NCBI GenBank assembly: GCA_012972825.1 | Contig: JABDHL010000077.1 | Coordinates: 1-55,063 of the forward strand | Length of the DNA: 55,063 nucleotides | DNA from: Chlorobiaceae bacterium | GTDB lineage: Bacteria; Bacteroidota; Chlorobiia; Chlorobiales; Chlorobiaceae | Direction: 5' to 3' | Shown here: piece by piece, positions 38,779-47,354 of the stretch | Position numbering within the stretch: position 1 is the stretch's first letter | Layout of the letters: every line of letters begins with the position of its first letter | The notes under the pieces: model-generated | The model's input: the letters and a program-made list of their open reading frames with translations, nothing else | Databases searched by the model: none | What the model was told of the DNA's origin: nothing | Made by a program: the position numbers and the translations under genes

Positions 38779-39918
38779 TCAGGAAAAATTGTAGTGCCGA
38801 CCTTTCCAGCTTGCCCCTTTTCCGAATTTTATCGTAAGAAACGAGTTAAACGCTATGGCAATCAGTACCATCTCGGAGAGAACATGAAGGAAAGCTATCG
38901 GAAGTGACTGGCGAAACGCACTTGCTATAATGAGCCTGCAAAGAAGGGCGATGATAATCTGGAAAAGAGGAATCCAGAACAATGTTACATCTGAGTTCCC
39001 GAACATCAGTGAGCGGAACAAAAATGCATAGGGTACTATGTAGAGTGCGGCAATTATCGACACCAGCATTAAAAGCCCCGGAGTGCTGTAGCCAATGGCG
39101 GCAAATAGATTTTTTGAAAACCCATCCCAGATCTCCTTAAAATTATGATACATCCTGCAACTAACCACATCTGAGCCGTTAAAAGCGACAACCTTGCCTC
39201 CCGCTTTCTTAACAGCTCTGCAGAGCCAGACATCTTCGACAATCGCATCTTTAACGGCAGCATGGCCGCCAATACGCTCATACAACACCTTACGAAAAAA
39301 AATATACTGACCGTTGGCAAAACAAAAAGCGGGTCTCGGGCTTGTTCGAACTAAACGAAGCGGCAAGTAGCACATGAGAATAACATGAATCAGCGGCACA
39401 ACACTCTTTTCCCAGAATGATCCAAGCTCCTGATGGGGCATAAGTGAAAGCATGTCTGCGCCTGATCTTTGTATCGCACCAACGGAGCGACGGAGGGCAT
39501 CAGGCTTATGTATGGTATCAGCATCAGTAAAAAGCAACAGTTCGCCCTTTGACTGGCTGCTGAGCTGAAAACAAGCCCATGCCTTACCGTGCCATCCAGG
39601 CGGAAGCGGCTCACCACGAAAAACCCGCAACTGCTCCCCAAACTCGGTGGCAAGACCATCCAACAACTCAAGGGTAGCATCGGTTGAGCCGTCATCAAGC
39701 ACGAGAATCTCAAATGACCCGTAGTCCTGCCTCAATAGTGATCGGACACAGCGTTCGATGTTCAGCTCTTCATTGCGGGCAGGTACCATCACCGAAACCA
39801 AAGGCCCTGCATGGGGCGAATTCTCCCTCATACAGGGAAAGTCAATCAGGTTTTTCAGCAACAGCCCTAAAAAAAACAGCAATAATAACAAAACAGATAT
39901 CTGATAGCATAAAAGCAT
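38779..39918 (-). CDS. cruC: Family 2 glycosyltransferase, CruC-like carotenoid glycosyltransferase
   Basis: Membrane-bound GT2 enzyme. Glycosyltransferase motifs are clear: VSVMVPARNEELNIERCVRSLL, LVLDDGSTDATLELL (DDGS), FTDADTIHKPDAL (DxD) and IVEDVWLCRAV. Hydrophobic segments lie at the N terminus (LLLLLFFLGLLL) and C terminus (three or four helices after residue 280). I start at ATG 39918 (379 residues); a GTG at 39939 is open but lies inside the stem of the hisG terminator. CruC, which glucosylates hydroxychlorobactene, is at a matching position upstream of hisG and bchK in C. tepidum as I recall. The symbol rests on that synteny. Confidence 0.7.
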   Translation of the reverse strand: MLLCYQISVLLLLLFFLGLLLKNLIDFPCMRENSPHAGPLVSVMVPARNEELNIERCVRSLLRQDYGSFEILVLDDGSTDATLELLDGLATEFGEQLRVFRGEPLPPGWHGKAWACFQLSSQSKGELLLFTDADTIHKPDALRRSVGAIQRSGADMLSLMPHQELGSFWEKSVVPLIHVILMCYLPLRLVRTSPRPAFCFANGQYIFFRKVLYERIGGHAAVKDAIVEDVWLCRAVKKAGGKVVAFNGSDVVSCRMYHNFKEIWDGFSKNLFAAIGYSTPGLLMLVSIIAALYIVPYAFLFRSLMFGNSDVTLFWIPLFQIIIALLCRLIIASAFRQSLPIAFLHVLSEMVLIAIAFNSFLTIKFGKGASWKGRHYNFS

Positions 39919-39927
39919 AGAAGCGAT

Positions 39928-39953
39928 AAAAAAGGCCACCGTTTCGGGCAGCC
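39928..39953 (-). terminator. Probable hisG terminator
   Basis: On the minus strand GGCTGCC and GGTGGCC pair over 7 bp (two G-U) around CGAAAC and are followed by TTTTTT, 33 bases after the hisG stop. It argues against the GTG at 39939 as start of the glycosyltransferase. Confidence 0.6.
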
Positions 39954-39985
39954 TGCAAGTTCATGTATTAGACCCGTAACGCCTT

Positions 39986-40870
39986 TCAATCAATCAGTTT
40001 GTTGATATCATACTCAAATATTCCTTCAGCGCCGGATCTTTTCAGCTCCGGAATAAGATGGCGAACAATTTTTTCTTTAACGATAACTTCAAGTGCCACC
40101 CACCCTTCTTCGGAAAGATGAGAGATGGTCGGTTGACGCAAAGCTGGAATAATTGCAATAATCTTGTCAAGGGAAGATTTTGGCGCATTCATTTTCAAGC
40201 CAACCTTTCCCTGTGCGTTAATAGCCCCTTGCAGCAGCATGGCCATATTCTCTATCTTCTCACGTTTCCAGGGGTCATTCCATGAATTTTTATTGGCAAT
40301 CAATTTTGTATTTGACTCAAGAATAGTGTCAACAATCCTCAGCTTGTTCGCCCTGAGAGATGAGCCTGTTTCAGTCACTTCAACGATGGCATCGGCAAGA
40401 TCGGGCGGCTTGACTTCAGTGGCTCCCCAACTGAACTCCACTAAAGCATTGACGCCATTCTTTGCAAGATATTTCTTGGTAATATTAACCACTTCAGTAG
40501 CAATATGCTTGCCTTCAAGGTCCTTGACCGATTGGACGGAAGAGTTTTCAGGAACACAAAGCACCCAGCGCACCGCCCTCATTGACGCTTTTGAATAAAC
40601 AAGATCAGCAACCTCAACCACATCGGCATCAGTTTCGATAATCCAGTCTTTACCGGTCAACCCGACATCAAAAGCACCAAGCTCGACATAGTGAGCCATC
40701 TCCTGAGCCCTGATAAGTATGGCTTCCAACTCATCATCATCTATAGAAGGAAAATAGGATCGGCTCTGAACAGAAAAATGAAATCCTGCATGTGCAAAGA
40801 GATCGATAGTTGAATCCTGCAGACTTCCTTTCGGTAAACCAAGTTTCAGAACCTTGTTTAAATTACTCAT
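39986..40870 (-). CDS. hisG: ATP phosphoribosyltransferase, long form
   Basis: First enzyme of histidine synthesis, feedback-inhibited by histidine. 294 residues, the long form with a C-terminal ACT-like regulatory domain (about 215-290), so no HisZ is needed. Family motifs: [26 protein letters not shown], the [16 protein letters not shown]-binding loop and [17 protein letters not shown] in the C-terminal domain. It is flanked by the lpxH-like gene upstream (25-base gap) and a terminator downstream, so it probably ends a transcript that begins further upstream. No other his genes are seen. Confidence 0.97.
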   Translation of the reverse strand: MSNLNKVLKLGLPKGSLQDSTIDLFAHAGFHFSVQSRSYFPSIDDDELEAILIRAQEMAHYVELGAFDVGLTGKDWIIETDADVVEVADLVYSKASMRAVRWVLCVPENSSVQSVKDLEGKHIATEVVNITKKYLAKNGVNALVEFSWGATEVKPPDLADAIVEVTETGSSLRANKLRIVDTILESNTKLIANKNSWNDPWKREKIENMAMLLQGAINAQGKVGLKMNAPKSSLDKIIAIIPALRQPTISHLSEEGWVALEVIVKEKIVRHLIPELKRSGAEGIFEYDINKLID

Positions 40871-40895
40871 AGCATCAGCTTTCTATAAATTAACG

Positions 40896-41639
40896 TTATA
40901 ACTCCTCGAGTTTAAAAAAACCATTTTTAAAAACTCCATAAGGCAAATTACCATTAATCCACGATCCGAGATTGACATACCTGCAGGGAGAGACTGAAAG
41001 CTCCGTTATTCCCTGAACATGATTATGACCGCAGACAAAATAATCAAACTTCTTTTCAGTCGCCAATGATTCTGCAAAGTTTAACAAACGATCGGTTTCG
41101 AACACTTGATCGACTTTTTTATGCTTACGACTTAAGCGTGATAAACTTTTTATCAAACCGATAGCGAGATCAGGATGAAACTCCAAAAGTGAAAGATTAA
41201 AGCGGTTCCTGACAATACGCGTAAAAAGCTTATAGCCGATATCTCCTTTCCCCAGCCCATCTCCATGGGCAATCAGAAATTTACGGCCATCAATCACCCG
41301 CTCATTTATACCGTATATCGTTTTTACCCCAAGTTCATCATCAAAATATCGCCCAAGATAAAAATCATGGTTGCCTGCTACATAAATCACCTCTATGTTA
41401 TGGCTTACAAGGTCAGACAATAAACATGTAAATCTGGAAAAACCCTTTGGAATGACATAACGGAACTCCATCCAGTAATCAAGAATATCTCCAAGCATAT
41501 AAAGTGAACTGCCCTCGGCCTTGATGATGGCAAAAAGCCGATCGAGGTTATCCAGCTTGAGCTGCTCGCTTTTTGGGTTCTGCAGCCCTATATGAATGTC
41601 GCTGATAAAATAAGTTGCTGGCATATCCCCCATCTTCAT
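40896..41639 (-). CDS. lpxH: UDP-2,3-diacylglucosamine diphosphatase-like metallophosphoesterase
   Basis: Calcineurin-type phosphoesterase that in lipid A synthesis hydrolyses UDP-2,3-diacylglucosamine to lipid X. 247 residues. The five metallophosphoesterase blocks are present: SDIHIG, GDILDYW, GNHDFYLG, AHGDG and CGHNH. The intervening helical insert (about 130-185) with SRLSRKHKK fits LpxH. Family members in this clade (LpxH, LpxH2, LpxG) cannot be separated by eye. Start ATG 41639 lies 9 bases after the stop of the kinase gene upstream, so they are coupled. Confidence 0.82.
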   Translation of the reverse strand: MKMGDMPATYFISDIHIGLQNPKSEQLKLDNLDRLFAIIKAEGSSLYMLGDILDYWMEFRYVIPKGFSRFTCLLSDLVSHNIEVIYVAGNHDFYLGRYFDDELGVKTIYGINERVIDGRKFLIAHGDGLGKGDIGYKLFTRIVRNRFNLSLLEFHPDLAIGLIKSLSRLSRKHKKVDQVFETDRLLNFAESLATEKKFDYFVCGHNHVQGITELSVSPCRYVNLGSWINGNLPYGVFKNGFFKLEEL

Positions 41640-41648
41640 GCGTTCATC

Positions 41649-42359
41649 TCACAAATAACAGGCTGTGACAATGACCGCAAAAGGTATGGTAAGATTATCA
41701 ACCTCTTTAGGACTTACACCTTCAACAATAGTAGCAATAAGTGCAATAGTCACAATCTTTCCTGCATCAAACAATTCAGGGACAATAAGCCAGACAAAAA
41801 ACAATCCCGCAAAAATACTGCCAACAAGAAAAGCAAGACTGCCTTCAACACTTTTATCACTAAGTACCCGATATTTCAATTTGCCGTACCGGGTACCGAT
41901 TATCGGAGCCAGACCATCTCCCCAACCAAGAATAGCCATCGCCAGCACACCGGGAAACTGCTTGTAATAGAGAGTCCCACAGATCATCGCCACAATCACA
42001 AAATAGAGGGTACCCTTAAGCAATTCACGCTTGTCACCAGTACGGGTCATGGTTTTTACGGCCTGGTCGTCATCTGCAGCAAACAGACCTTTCTGGATCA
42101 ACAGTACCGTCCAGACAGCAAACACGGTTATATTAAGATAGTGCGACCAACCGGTATCAATATAAAGCGGAAGAAAAACGATGGCCGAACCGGCACAGAT
42201 ATGGGTAATTTTACGGCTGATATCCCTTGGAAGCGCATGATTGGTTACAAGGTAATCCATAAGGGGAGGAACACTGAACACATAGACAAAGGTAAGCAAG
42301 GTAACCAGTGCATTATGCCATACAACTGGAAGCAGAAAAAAGGTTGTTTGAGTATTCAT
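41649..42359 (-). CDS. Phytol/farnesol-kinase-like membrane protein
   Basis: 236-residue integral membrane protein of the CTP-dependent prenyl-alcohol kinase/dolichol kinase group (VTE5, FOLK, SEC59 relatives). Six or seven hydrophobic helices; the conserved motifs are RKITHICAGSAI near the N terminus, GWGDGLAPIIGTRYGK (about residue 140) and KSVEGSLAFLVGS (about 160-172), which form the nucleotide-binding and substrate loops in known phytol kinases. It lies between lpxH and the bchK-like gene. BChl c carries farnesol, so salvage of farnesol to a phosphate for BchK is a natural reading. A phosphatidate cytidylyltransferase role is the alternative. Confidence 0.75.
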   Translation of the reverse strand: MNTQTTFFLLPVVWHNALVTLLTFVYVFSVPPLMDYLVTNHALPRDISRKITHICAGSAIVFLPLYIDTGWSHYLNITVFAVWTVLLIQKGLFAADDDQAVKTMTRTGDKRELLKGTLYFVIVAMICGTLYYKQFPGVLAMAILGWGDGLAPIIGTRYGKLKYRVLSDKSVEGSLAFLVGSIFAGLFFVWLIVPELFDAGKIVTIALIATIVEGVSPKEVDNLTIPFAVIVTACYL

Positions 42360-42501
42360 AGCACCACATTGATTTAAAGATTACTCTATTTCCCGGACAA
42401 TGAAATTATTGAAAATAGACCAATACAGCGACTCTTGAAAAAAAACCGGCCACTGTAACCACATTTGATGCTTATACAGAATCAATACCAGCTCTACATC
42501 G

Positions 42502-43506
42502 TCAATATTTAATGTATTTCAATCCAACCATTCCGGCAACAAGCAGATTGTTGAGTAAAAACAGGATATTGTTTATAACCTGAAACCTGAGAAATGTATT
42601 GTGTTCCTGAACATCACTTTTACCGATTGCATTACCGAATCCATCTTCCACAGCACCCTTCACAAATGATAATCCTCCTTTTGGATCCTGTAACAGCTGC
42701 ACCTGAATGGAAAGATTGAGGGCAAGACCGATCAGCACAAACACCATGGGTATCATAAACCCCCAGGTAAAAGATAGGTAGGCAAGGACTCCAAAAACAA
42801 GGTCAATAATCAAAAATGACACAAGAAAGGTATTTCTGGCACCAATCATTACCGTTAGAGACTTGAGTCCACCTTCCTTATCGCCTTCCGCTGATTTGAA
42901 ATCATTAAGAATGATCAGGGCAACTGCCATGAAAAAGTTTAAAGTGGCAAGCCAAAGAGCTTCCGGACGAATATCACCGAACAATGCATTCGCTGATAAA
43001 AAGGAAACGAAACCATAGGAAAAGCCAACAGCGGGAGCAGAGGTCAGAATATTTTTTTTCAACTTGAGTGGCGGAGCGGAATAGATATAGGCTACAAAAA
43101 GAGCTGCCATGATTGACAAAACAATAACCAGACCACGAACTCCACCGATATGCACCCCGATAAAGACTCCGATACCCATAGCAAGCAAAAGAACGACAAC
43201 ACTGTTCCCTAAAGCCTCCATTTCCGTCAGACGACCTGAAGGAATTGGGCGGGAAGGTTCATTGACCCTGTCAAGTTCCAGATCAAAATAGTCATTGACT
43301 GACTGGCTGAATCCGGTACCAAGAGGACCAAACATCAGAAAAATGGCAAGCAGAAGAAGATAGTCGTGAAGGGTTGGCTGCATGGCACCAGAAGCCATAA
43401 CGCCTCCTGCGAGGCAAGGAAAAACACTGATCCAGGTAACAGGATCAAGAAGTTCAAGATGTGCTCTTACTTTATCAATCAACCCAAGTTTTACAGGAAC
43501 TGACAT
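42502..43506 (-). CDS. bchK: (Bacterio)chlorophyll synthase, probably BChl c synthase
   Basis: UbiA-superfamily membrane prenyltransferase esterifying a bacteriochlorophyllide. 334 residues, eight to nine hydrophobic segments. The two Asp-rich Mg-diphosphate motifs are NDYFDLELDRVNEPSRPIP (about 75-93) and LNDFKSAEGDKEGGLKSL (about 200-217), matching BchG/ChlG. Green sulfur bacteria have three such enzymes (BchG, ChlG, BchK); I assign BchK, which uses farnesyl diphosphate to make BChl c, because of linkage to miaB and nifUS as I recall for C. tepidum. Gene tree needed to distinguish. The kinase-like gene follows after 142 bases. Confidence 0.75.
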   Translation of the reverse strand: MSVPVKLGLIDKVRAHLELLDPVTWISVFPCLAGGVMASGAMQPTLHDYLLLLAIFLMFGPLGTGFSQSVNDYFDLELDRVNEPSRPIPSGRLTEMEALGNSVVVLLLAMGIGVFIGVHIGGVRGLVIVLSIMAALFVAYIYSAPPLKLKKNILTSAPAVGFSYGFVSFLSANALFGDIRPEALWLATLNFFMAVALIILNDFKSAEGDKEGGLKSLTVMIGARNTFLVSFLIIDLVFGVLAYLSFTWGFMIPMVFVLIGLALNLSIQVQLLQDPKGGLSFVKGAVEDGFGNAIGKSDVQEHNTFLRFQVINNILFLLNNLLVAGMVGLKYIKY

Positions 43507-43598
43507 GCTTATACTTATCTCCGAAGCCCGGATACGAGCTTTTTATTAAAATGTTTTCAGAACTTTAATTTACAAATCCAGCACGAGATAAAAAACTC

Positions 43599-44975
43599 TT
43601 AATAGAAAAGGGATTTGTCCTTAATGATTGAGGAAACCTGATCGACAGAATACTCCGGTTTTCCAATCAATGTTGCTGAAGTAGATGACGTTATAAGCAC
43701 GTTCAACCGTTCACCTGTCTGATAATGTTCACGATCAAAAATAACAACCCTATTCGTCCCAGTGCGCCCCATCAGTTTCTGTGAAGATCGTTTGCTTTCT
43801 GATTCAGCAAGAACTTCGACAACTGTTCCAACTGCCGCCTGATACAGTTCTCCGGATATACTGTTCTGCAGGTCAATAATCTCCTGCAACCTTCGTTTTT
43901 TCGTCAATTCCGGGACATCATCTGCAAGAGTTCGTGCAGCAAGGGTTCCTGGCCTTTCAGAGTAAAAAAACATGTATGCCAAATCAAAACGTACCTCCGA
44001 GAGAAGATCAAGCGTTGCCTGATGATCATCCTCCTGCTCACCGCAAAATCCGGCAATAATATCGGTTGTCAGTATAACTCCCGGAATAGCCTTACGAATC
44101 AATGCTATTTTTTCTCTGTAATCCTCAATAGTATGTCCGCGGTTCATAAGCCCGAGAATTTTTGAAGAACCAGACTGCACCGGCAGATGAATATGATTGC
44201 AGATATTTGGACGATCGGCTATAGTACGCACAAGCGCCTCGGAGATGTCTTTCGGATGAGAGGTAGTAAACCGGATCCTTGCCAGGGGAGCTTCACGACT
44301 GACAGCTTCAAGAAGAGCTGCAAAATCGCGACCTTCTTCCGGATCGCTGTAGGAATTGACATTTTGTCCAAGAAGGGTAATCTCCCTGTACCCGGAAGCA
44401 ACAAGCTGCCGGACTTCGCCCATTATCAAAGTGAATGGATGACTGCGTTCCCTGCCGCGTGTAAACGGCACAACGCAGAAAGCACACATGTTGTTGCACC
44501 CCCTCATGACCGGCACAAAAGCACTGATCGACCCCTGCCTGACCGGCTCAATTCCTTCATAGGTTTCTGCAGAATTAAACTCTAAAAAGAAAGGTTTCTG
44601 CCCGGCTTGAACTTGCCGAATAAGCAATGGAAGAGAACGGTAGGTATCAGGGCCGGCAAGGAAATCAATTGCCGGAGAAAGGGAAAACATCTCCTGCCGC
44701 TGATACTGCGGTACACACCCTAACACGCCTACAATTAGGCCTTTATGTCTTTTTTTCAGCCCATGAAGATACTGGAGATAATGCTCAATGCGATCGACTG
44801 CATTTTCCCTGACAGCGCAGGTATTAAGCAGAATAATCCCTGCTTCATCCTCGCTTTCAGCGGGAATATACCCCGCCTGCTGTAGCAAAGCTGTTATGAT
44901 TCCGGAGTCAGACTGATTCATCTGGCACCCGAACGTATGAATGTAAAAAGTGTTACTTCCGCTTGTTCTCATCAT
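43599..44975 (-). CDS. miaB: tRNA-2-methylthio-N6-isopentenyladenosine synthase
   Basis: Radical SAM methylthiotransferase acting on i6A37 of tRNA. I start at the ATG giving [13 protein letters not shown] (458 residues); the frame is open 23 codons upstream without family support. N-terminal cluster cysteines lie in [17 protein letters not shown] and VGVLGCVPQ; the radical SAM triad is in [18 protein letters not shown] (CX3CX2C); a C-terminal TRAM domain (about 395-458) is present. The related tRNA enzyme MtaB is excluded by the [12 protein letters not shown] pattern. A strong terminator separates it from nifU upstream. Confidence 0.95.
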   Translation of the reverse strand: MMRTSGSNTFYIHTFGCQMNQSDSGIITALLQQAGYIPAESEDEAGIILLNTCAVRENAVDRIEHYLQYLHGLKKRHKGLIVGVLGCVPQYQRQEMFSLSPAIDFLAGPDTYRSLPLLIRQVQAGQKPFFLEFNSAETYEGIEPVRQGSISAFVPVMRGCNNMCAFCVVPFTRGRERSHPFTLIMGEVRQLVASGYREITLLGQNVNSYSDPEEGRDFAALLEAVSREAPLARIRFTTSHPKDISEALVRTIADRPNICNHIHLPVQSGSSKILGLMNRGHTIEDYREKIALIRKAIPGVILTTDIIAGFCGEQEDDHQATLDLLSEVRFDLAYMFFYSERPGTLAARTLADDVPELTKKRRLQEIIDLQNSISGELYQAAVGTVVEVLAESESKRSSQKLMGRTGTNRVVIFDREHYQTGERLNVLITSSTSATLIGKPEYSVDQVSSIIKDKSLFY

Positions 44976-45109
44976 GAATGCTCTTTGTTCCTGTAACGTA
45001 TTGTTAAAATAGTAAACATTTGAAAAAATGGACCTTACTGCCATAGATGCTAGATAAAGATGCTTTCATACTCAACAGCATAAGCAGAAACAATGTCGGA
45101 AAGAAAATA

Positions 45110-45151
45110 AAACAAAGATGGGGGACAATCATGTCCCCCATCTTTGTTTTT
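45110..45151 (-). terminator. Bidirectional-type terminator downstream of nifU
   Basis: Perfect 18-bp stem with a 4-base loop: arm 45110-45127 (starting AAACAAAGATGGGGG) pairs with 45132-45149. T-rich tracts follow on both strands (TTTTATTTTCTTT on minus). It lies about 60 bases after the nifU stop and ends the nifSU transcript. Confidence 0.92.
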
Positions 45152-45210
45152 ATCACGATCCGGATGTGACCACATAATCTATGCTCCATAAAGGCTCTTG
45201 AGAGAGACCT

Positions 45211-45822
45211 TCAGACACCGAAATGAATATGCTTGAATTTTTCAAGCAGCACTTCGGCTTCCTCCTTGCATTGACCACATACCGTACCAAGCTTGGTGCG
45301 CTCCTGCAGTTCAAAATAGGTTCGGGCACCTTCAAGAACCGCATCCTCTATATCATGATCTGTGATACTCATACACTGACAGATCACTTTGGACTGCTCC
45401 TTCTTAACCTTGTCTTCCTGACCGTTGCGGGTATAGTAATTATTTATGGCAGCCCGTAAAGCCTTATCACCTAGCACTGAACAGTGAATTTTATGATCCG
45501 GAAGCCCTCCGAGCGCCTGAGCTACCTCTTTGGGAGATATATGAAATGCCTCATCAAGAGTCCTGCCTTTGACCATTTCGGAAAGAATGGATGTACTGGC
45601 AATAGCACTGGCACAACCATAGGTTTTCCACTGACAATCAGTAATCACCTCTTTTTCCTTGTCCACCTTTATCACTACCATCATCTGATCCCCGCACTGC
45701 AGGTTACCTTCCATACCGACACCGTCGAATTCATCAGTATTCTCTCCCTGAAGAATATTCTTGGGATTCATAAAATGTTCCTTCAGCGTTTCGCTATATG
45801 CCCACTCACCTGCCTGCAGCAT
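45211..45822 (-). CDS. nifU: Iron-sulfur scaffold NifU, two-domain form
   Basis: Scaffold on which [Fe-S] clusters are assembled with sulfur from NifS. 203 residues. The IscU-type domain (1-130) has ligand cysteines C43, C70 and C114; a Bfd-like [2Fe-2S] domain follows with C148, C150, C182 and C185 (CXC ... CX2C). The C-terminal Nfu domain of classical nitrogenase NifU is absent. It overlaps the end of nifS by 17 bases and has a strong ribosome binding site (AAAGGAGG) 5 bases before ATG, so the two are coupled. Whether it serves nitrogenase or general Fe-S assembly is not shown here. Confidence 0.92.
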   Translation of the reverse strand: MLQAGEWAYSETLKEHFMNPKNILQGENTDEFDGVGMEGNLQCGDQMMVVIKVDKEKEVITDCQWKTYGCASAIASTSILSEMVKGRTLDEAFHISPKEVAQALGGLPDHKIHCSVLGDKALRAAINNYYTRNGQEDKVKKEQSKVICQCMSITDHDIEDAVLEGARTYFELQERTKLGTVCGQCKEEAEVLLEKFKHIHFGV

Positions 45823-47011
45823 GCAATCCTCCTTTTATATAAGCCGTTGACATGTTTCTGATTCTTTCAATTATTCCTGGTAAAACATTAAGGAGGTAAT
45901 CGACCTCCTTCCTTGAACTTTCCCGACCCATGCTGAAACGGATCGAGCCATGTGCAAGCTCAGCATCCACACCAGTCGCAAGAAGCACATGCGAAGGGTC
46001 AAGAGATCCAGATGCACATGCCGATCCAGTAGAAACAGCAATACCTTCGATATCGAGATAAAGCAGGATAGCTTCGCCTTCAACCCCTGTAAATGAGACG
46101 TTAAGGGTACTGGCAAGAGCATCCGTAGGGTGGCCGTTAAAATGAATATCATCGATGCTTTCCTCGATCCCGTTCCTGAGAATGTACTTCAGTTCGAGCA
46201 GCCGTTCCTCCTCCTCCGGCATTTCGATTGCCCTCATTTCAACCGCTTTTCCAAGACCTAGAATACCGAGGGTATTTTCTGTACCTGCTCGCCGGCCCAG
46301 TTCCTGATGACCTCCCCTTATCAATGGGCAATAGGGAACACCTTTTTTTACAAACAAAGCACCGACGCCTTTCGGACCATATATCTTATGAGCTGATATA
46401 GTAAGAAAATCAATACCAAGTTTGCTGACATTTACCGGTACCTTGCCAACTGCCTGCACAGCATCGGTATGCATTAATGCCCCGCTTGCATGCACCATTT
46501 TTGAAATAGTTTCAATATCCTGCAGGGTGCCTATCTCATTGTTTGCCATCATGATCGAAACCAGACCAACATCATCGGCAAGCATTCCTGCAAGCTGATC
46601 GAGATCGACTTTGCCATACTGGTCAACATCAAGATATTTTACTCGTACACCACGGTGTCCAAGACATTCAGAGGTCTCAAGAACACAGGGATGTTCTATC
46701 TTGGTGGTAATAATTGAACTGCGCATCTTTGAACCAGGAATACACTGGCTCGAGCCACAGACGAAAAGTGAGAGCACAGTATTGTTGGCTTCCGATCCAC
46801 TGCCGACAAAAATAATTTCTTTTTCGGTTGCCCCGATAAAATCAGCGACCTTCCTGCGGGCATTCTCCACATTTGCCCTTGCTTCACGTCCATAAGAATG
46901 CATGCTGGAAGGATTGCCAAACATTTCCATCGCCGCAATCATTTCCTTTTTCACTTCCGGATGAAGCGGTGTCGTGGCATTGTTATCAAAATAAACCTTC
47001 ATGTCTGCCAT
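45806..47011 (-). CDS. nifS: Cysteine desulfurase NifS
   Basis: PLP enzyme that removes sulfur from cysteine and hands it to NifU. 401 residues. YFDNNATTPLHPEV at the N terminus, the PLP lysine K209 in TISAHKIYGPKG, HTDAVQAVGK, and the active-site cysteine C332 in STGSACASGSLDPSHVL. The short loop around the cysteine places it in the NifS/IscS group. An alternative start is the ATG 9 bases downstream. nifU overlaps its 3' end. The 343-base upstream region contains direct repeats and a palindrome that look regulatory. Confidence 0.96.
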   Translation of the reverse strand: MADMKVYFDNNATTPLHPEVKKEMIAAMEMFGNPSSMHSYGREARANVENARRKVADFIGATEKEIIFVGSGSEANNTVLSLFVCGSSQCIPGSKMRSSIITTKIEHPCVLETSECLGHRGVRVKYLDVDQYGKVDLDQLAGMLADDVGLVSIMMANNEIGTLQDIETISKMVHASGALMHTDAVQAVGKVPVNVSKLGIDFLTISAHKIYGPKGVGALFVKKGVPYCPLIRGGHQELGRRAGTENTLGILGLGKAVEMRAIEMPEEEERLLELKYILRNGIEESIDDIHFNGHPTDALASTLNVSFTGVEGEAILLYLDIEGIAVSTGSACASGSLDPSHVLLATGVDAELAHGSIRFSMGRESSRKEVDYLLNVLPGIIERIRNMSTAYIKGGLHAAGR

Positions 47012-47354
47012 AATTCTTTCAATATTCGTGGTTTCGGCTTATGCCATTACTAATGTTACGTTATTCATTGCTTTAACCGGTCTTGGAAAATCCACTCCAA
47101 CAGATTTCCTTCGCAACTGTCTGGAGACAACACAACTGTCTTCCCTTCAAATAAAAAACAATAATAGGCAATAAACATTCTTTATAACAATAACAAACAT
47201 CATCAAGACTCGTGAATCAATGACGTGAATGGTGAACTTCACCTTAACAAATGTTTAAACAACATTATTAATTCCTTTAACCGGACTTAATATATCCTAT
47301 TTTATTGAAAACACGACACACTCTTTGAAAAAAAGTTCGATGTATGGAAAATGC
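47012..47354 (-). promoter_or_regulatory. nifS upstream region with repeats
   Basis: 343-base non-coding region. It holds two copies of TTATTNATTNCTTTAACCGG (47061-47080 and 47265-47284, 18 of 20 identical) and a perfect 13-base palindrome GGTGAACTTCACC (47231-47243), plus TGTTTAAACA at 47252-47261. No good sigma-54 promoter (GG-N10-GC) is evident by eye. Likely promoter and operators of nifSU. Confidence 0.55.

Noticed and set aside
45211..47011. Assignment of nifUS to a nitrogenase cluster
   Set aside because: No nif structural genes are in the window and NifU lacks the C-terminal Nfu domain, so a general Fe-S role is at least as likely.
47012..47354. Sigma-54 promoter for nifSU
   Set aside because: No GG-N10-GC element with a TTGC-like -12 box was found by eye on the minus strand.
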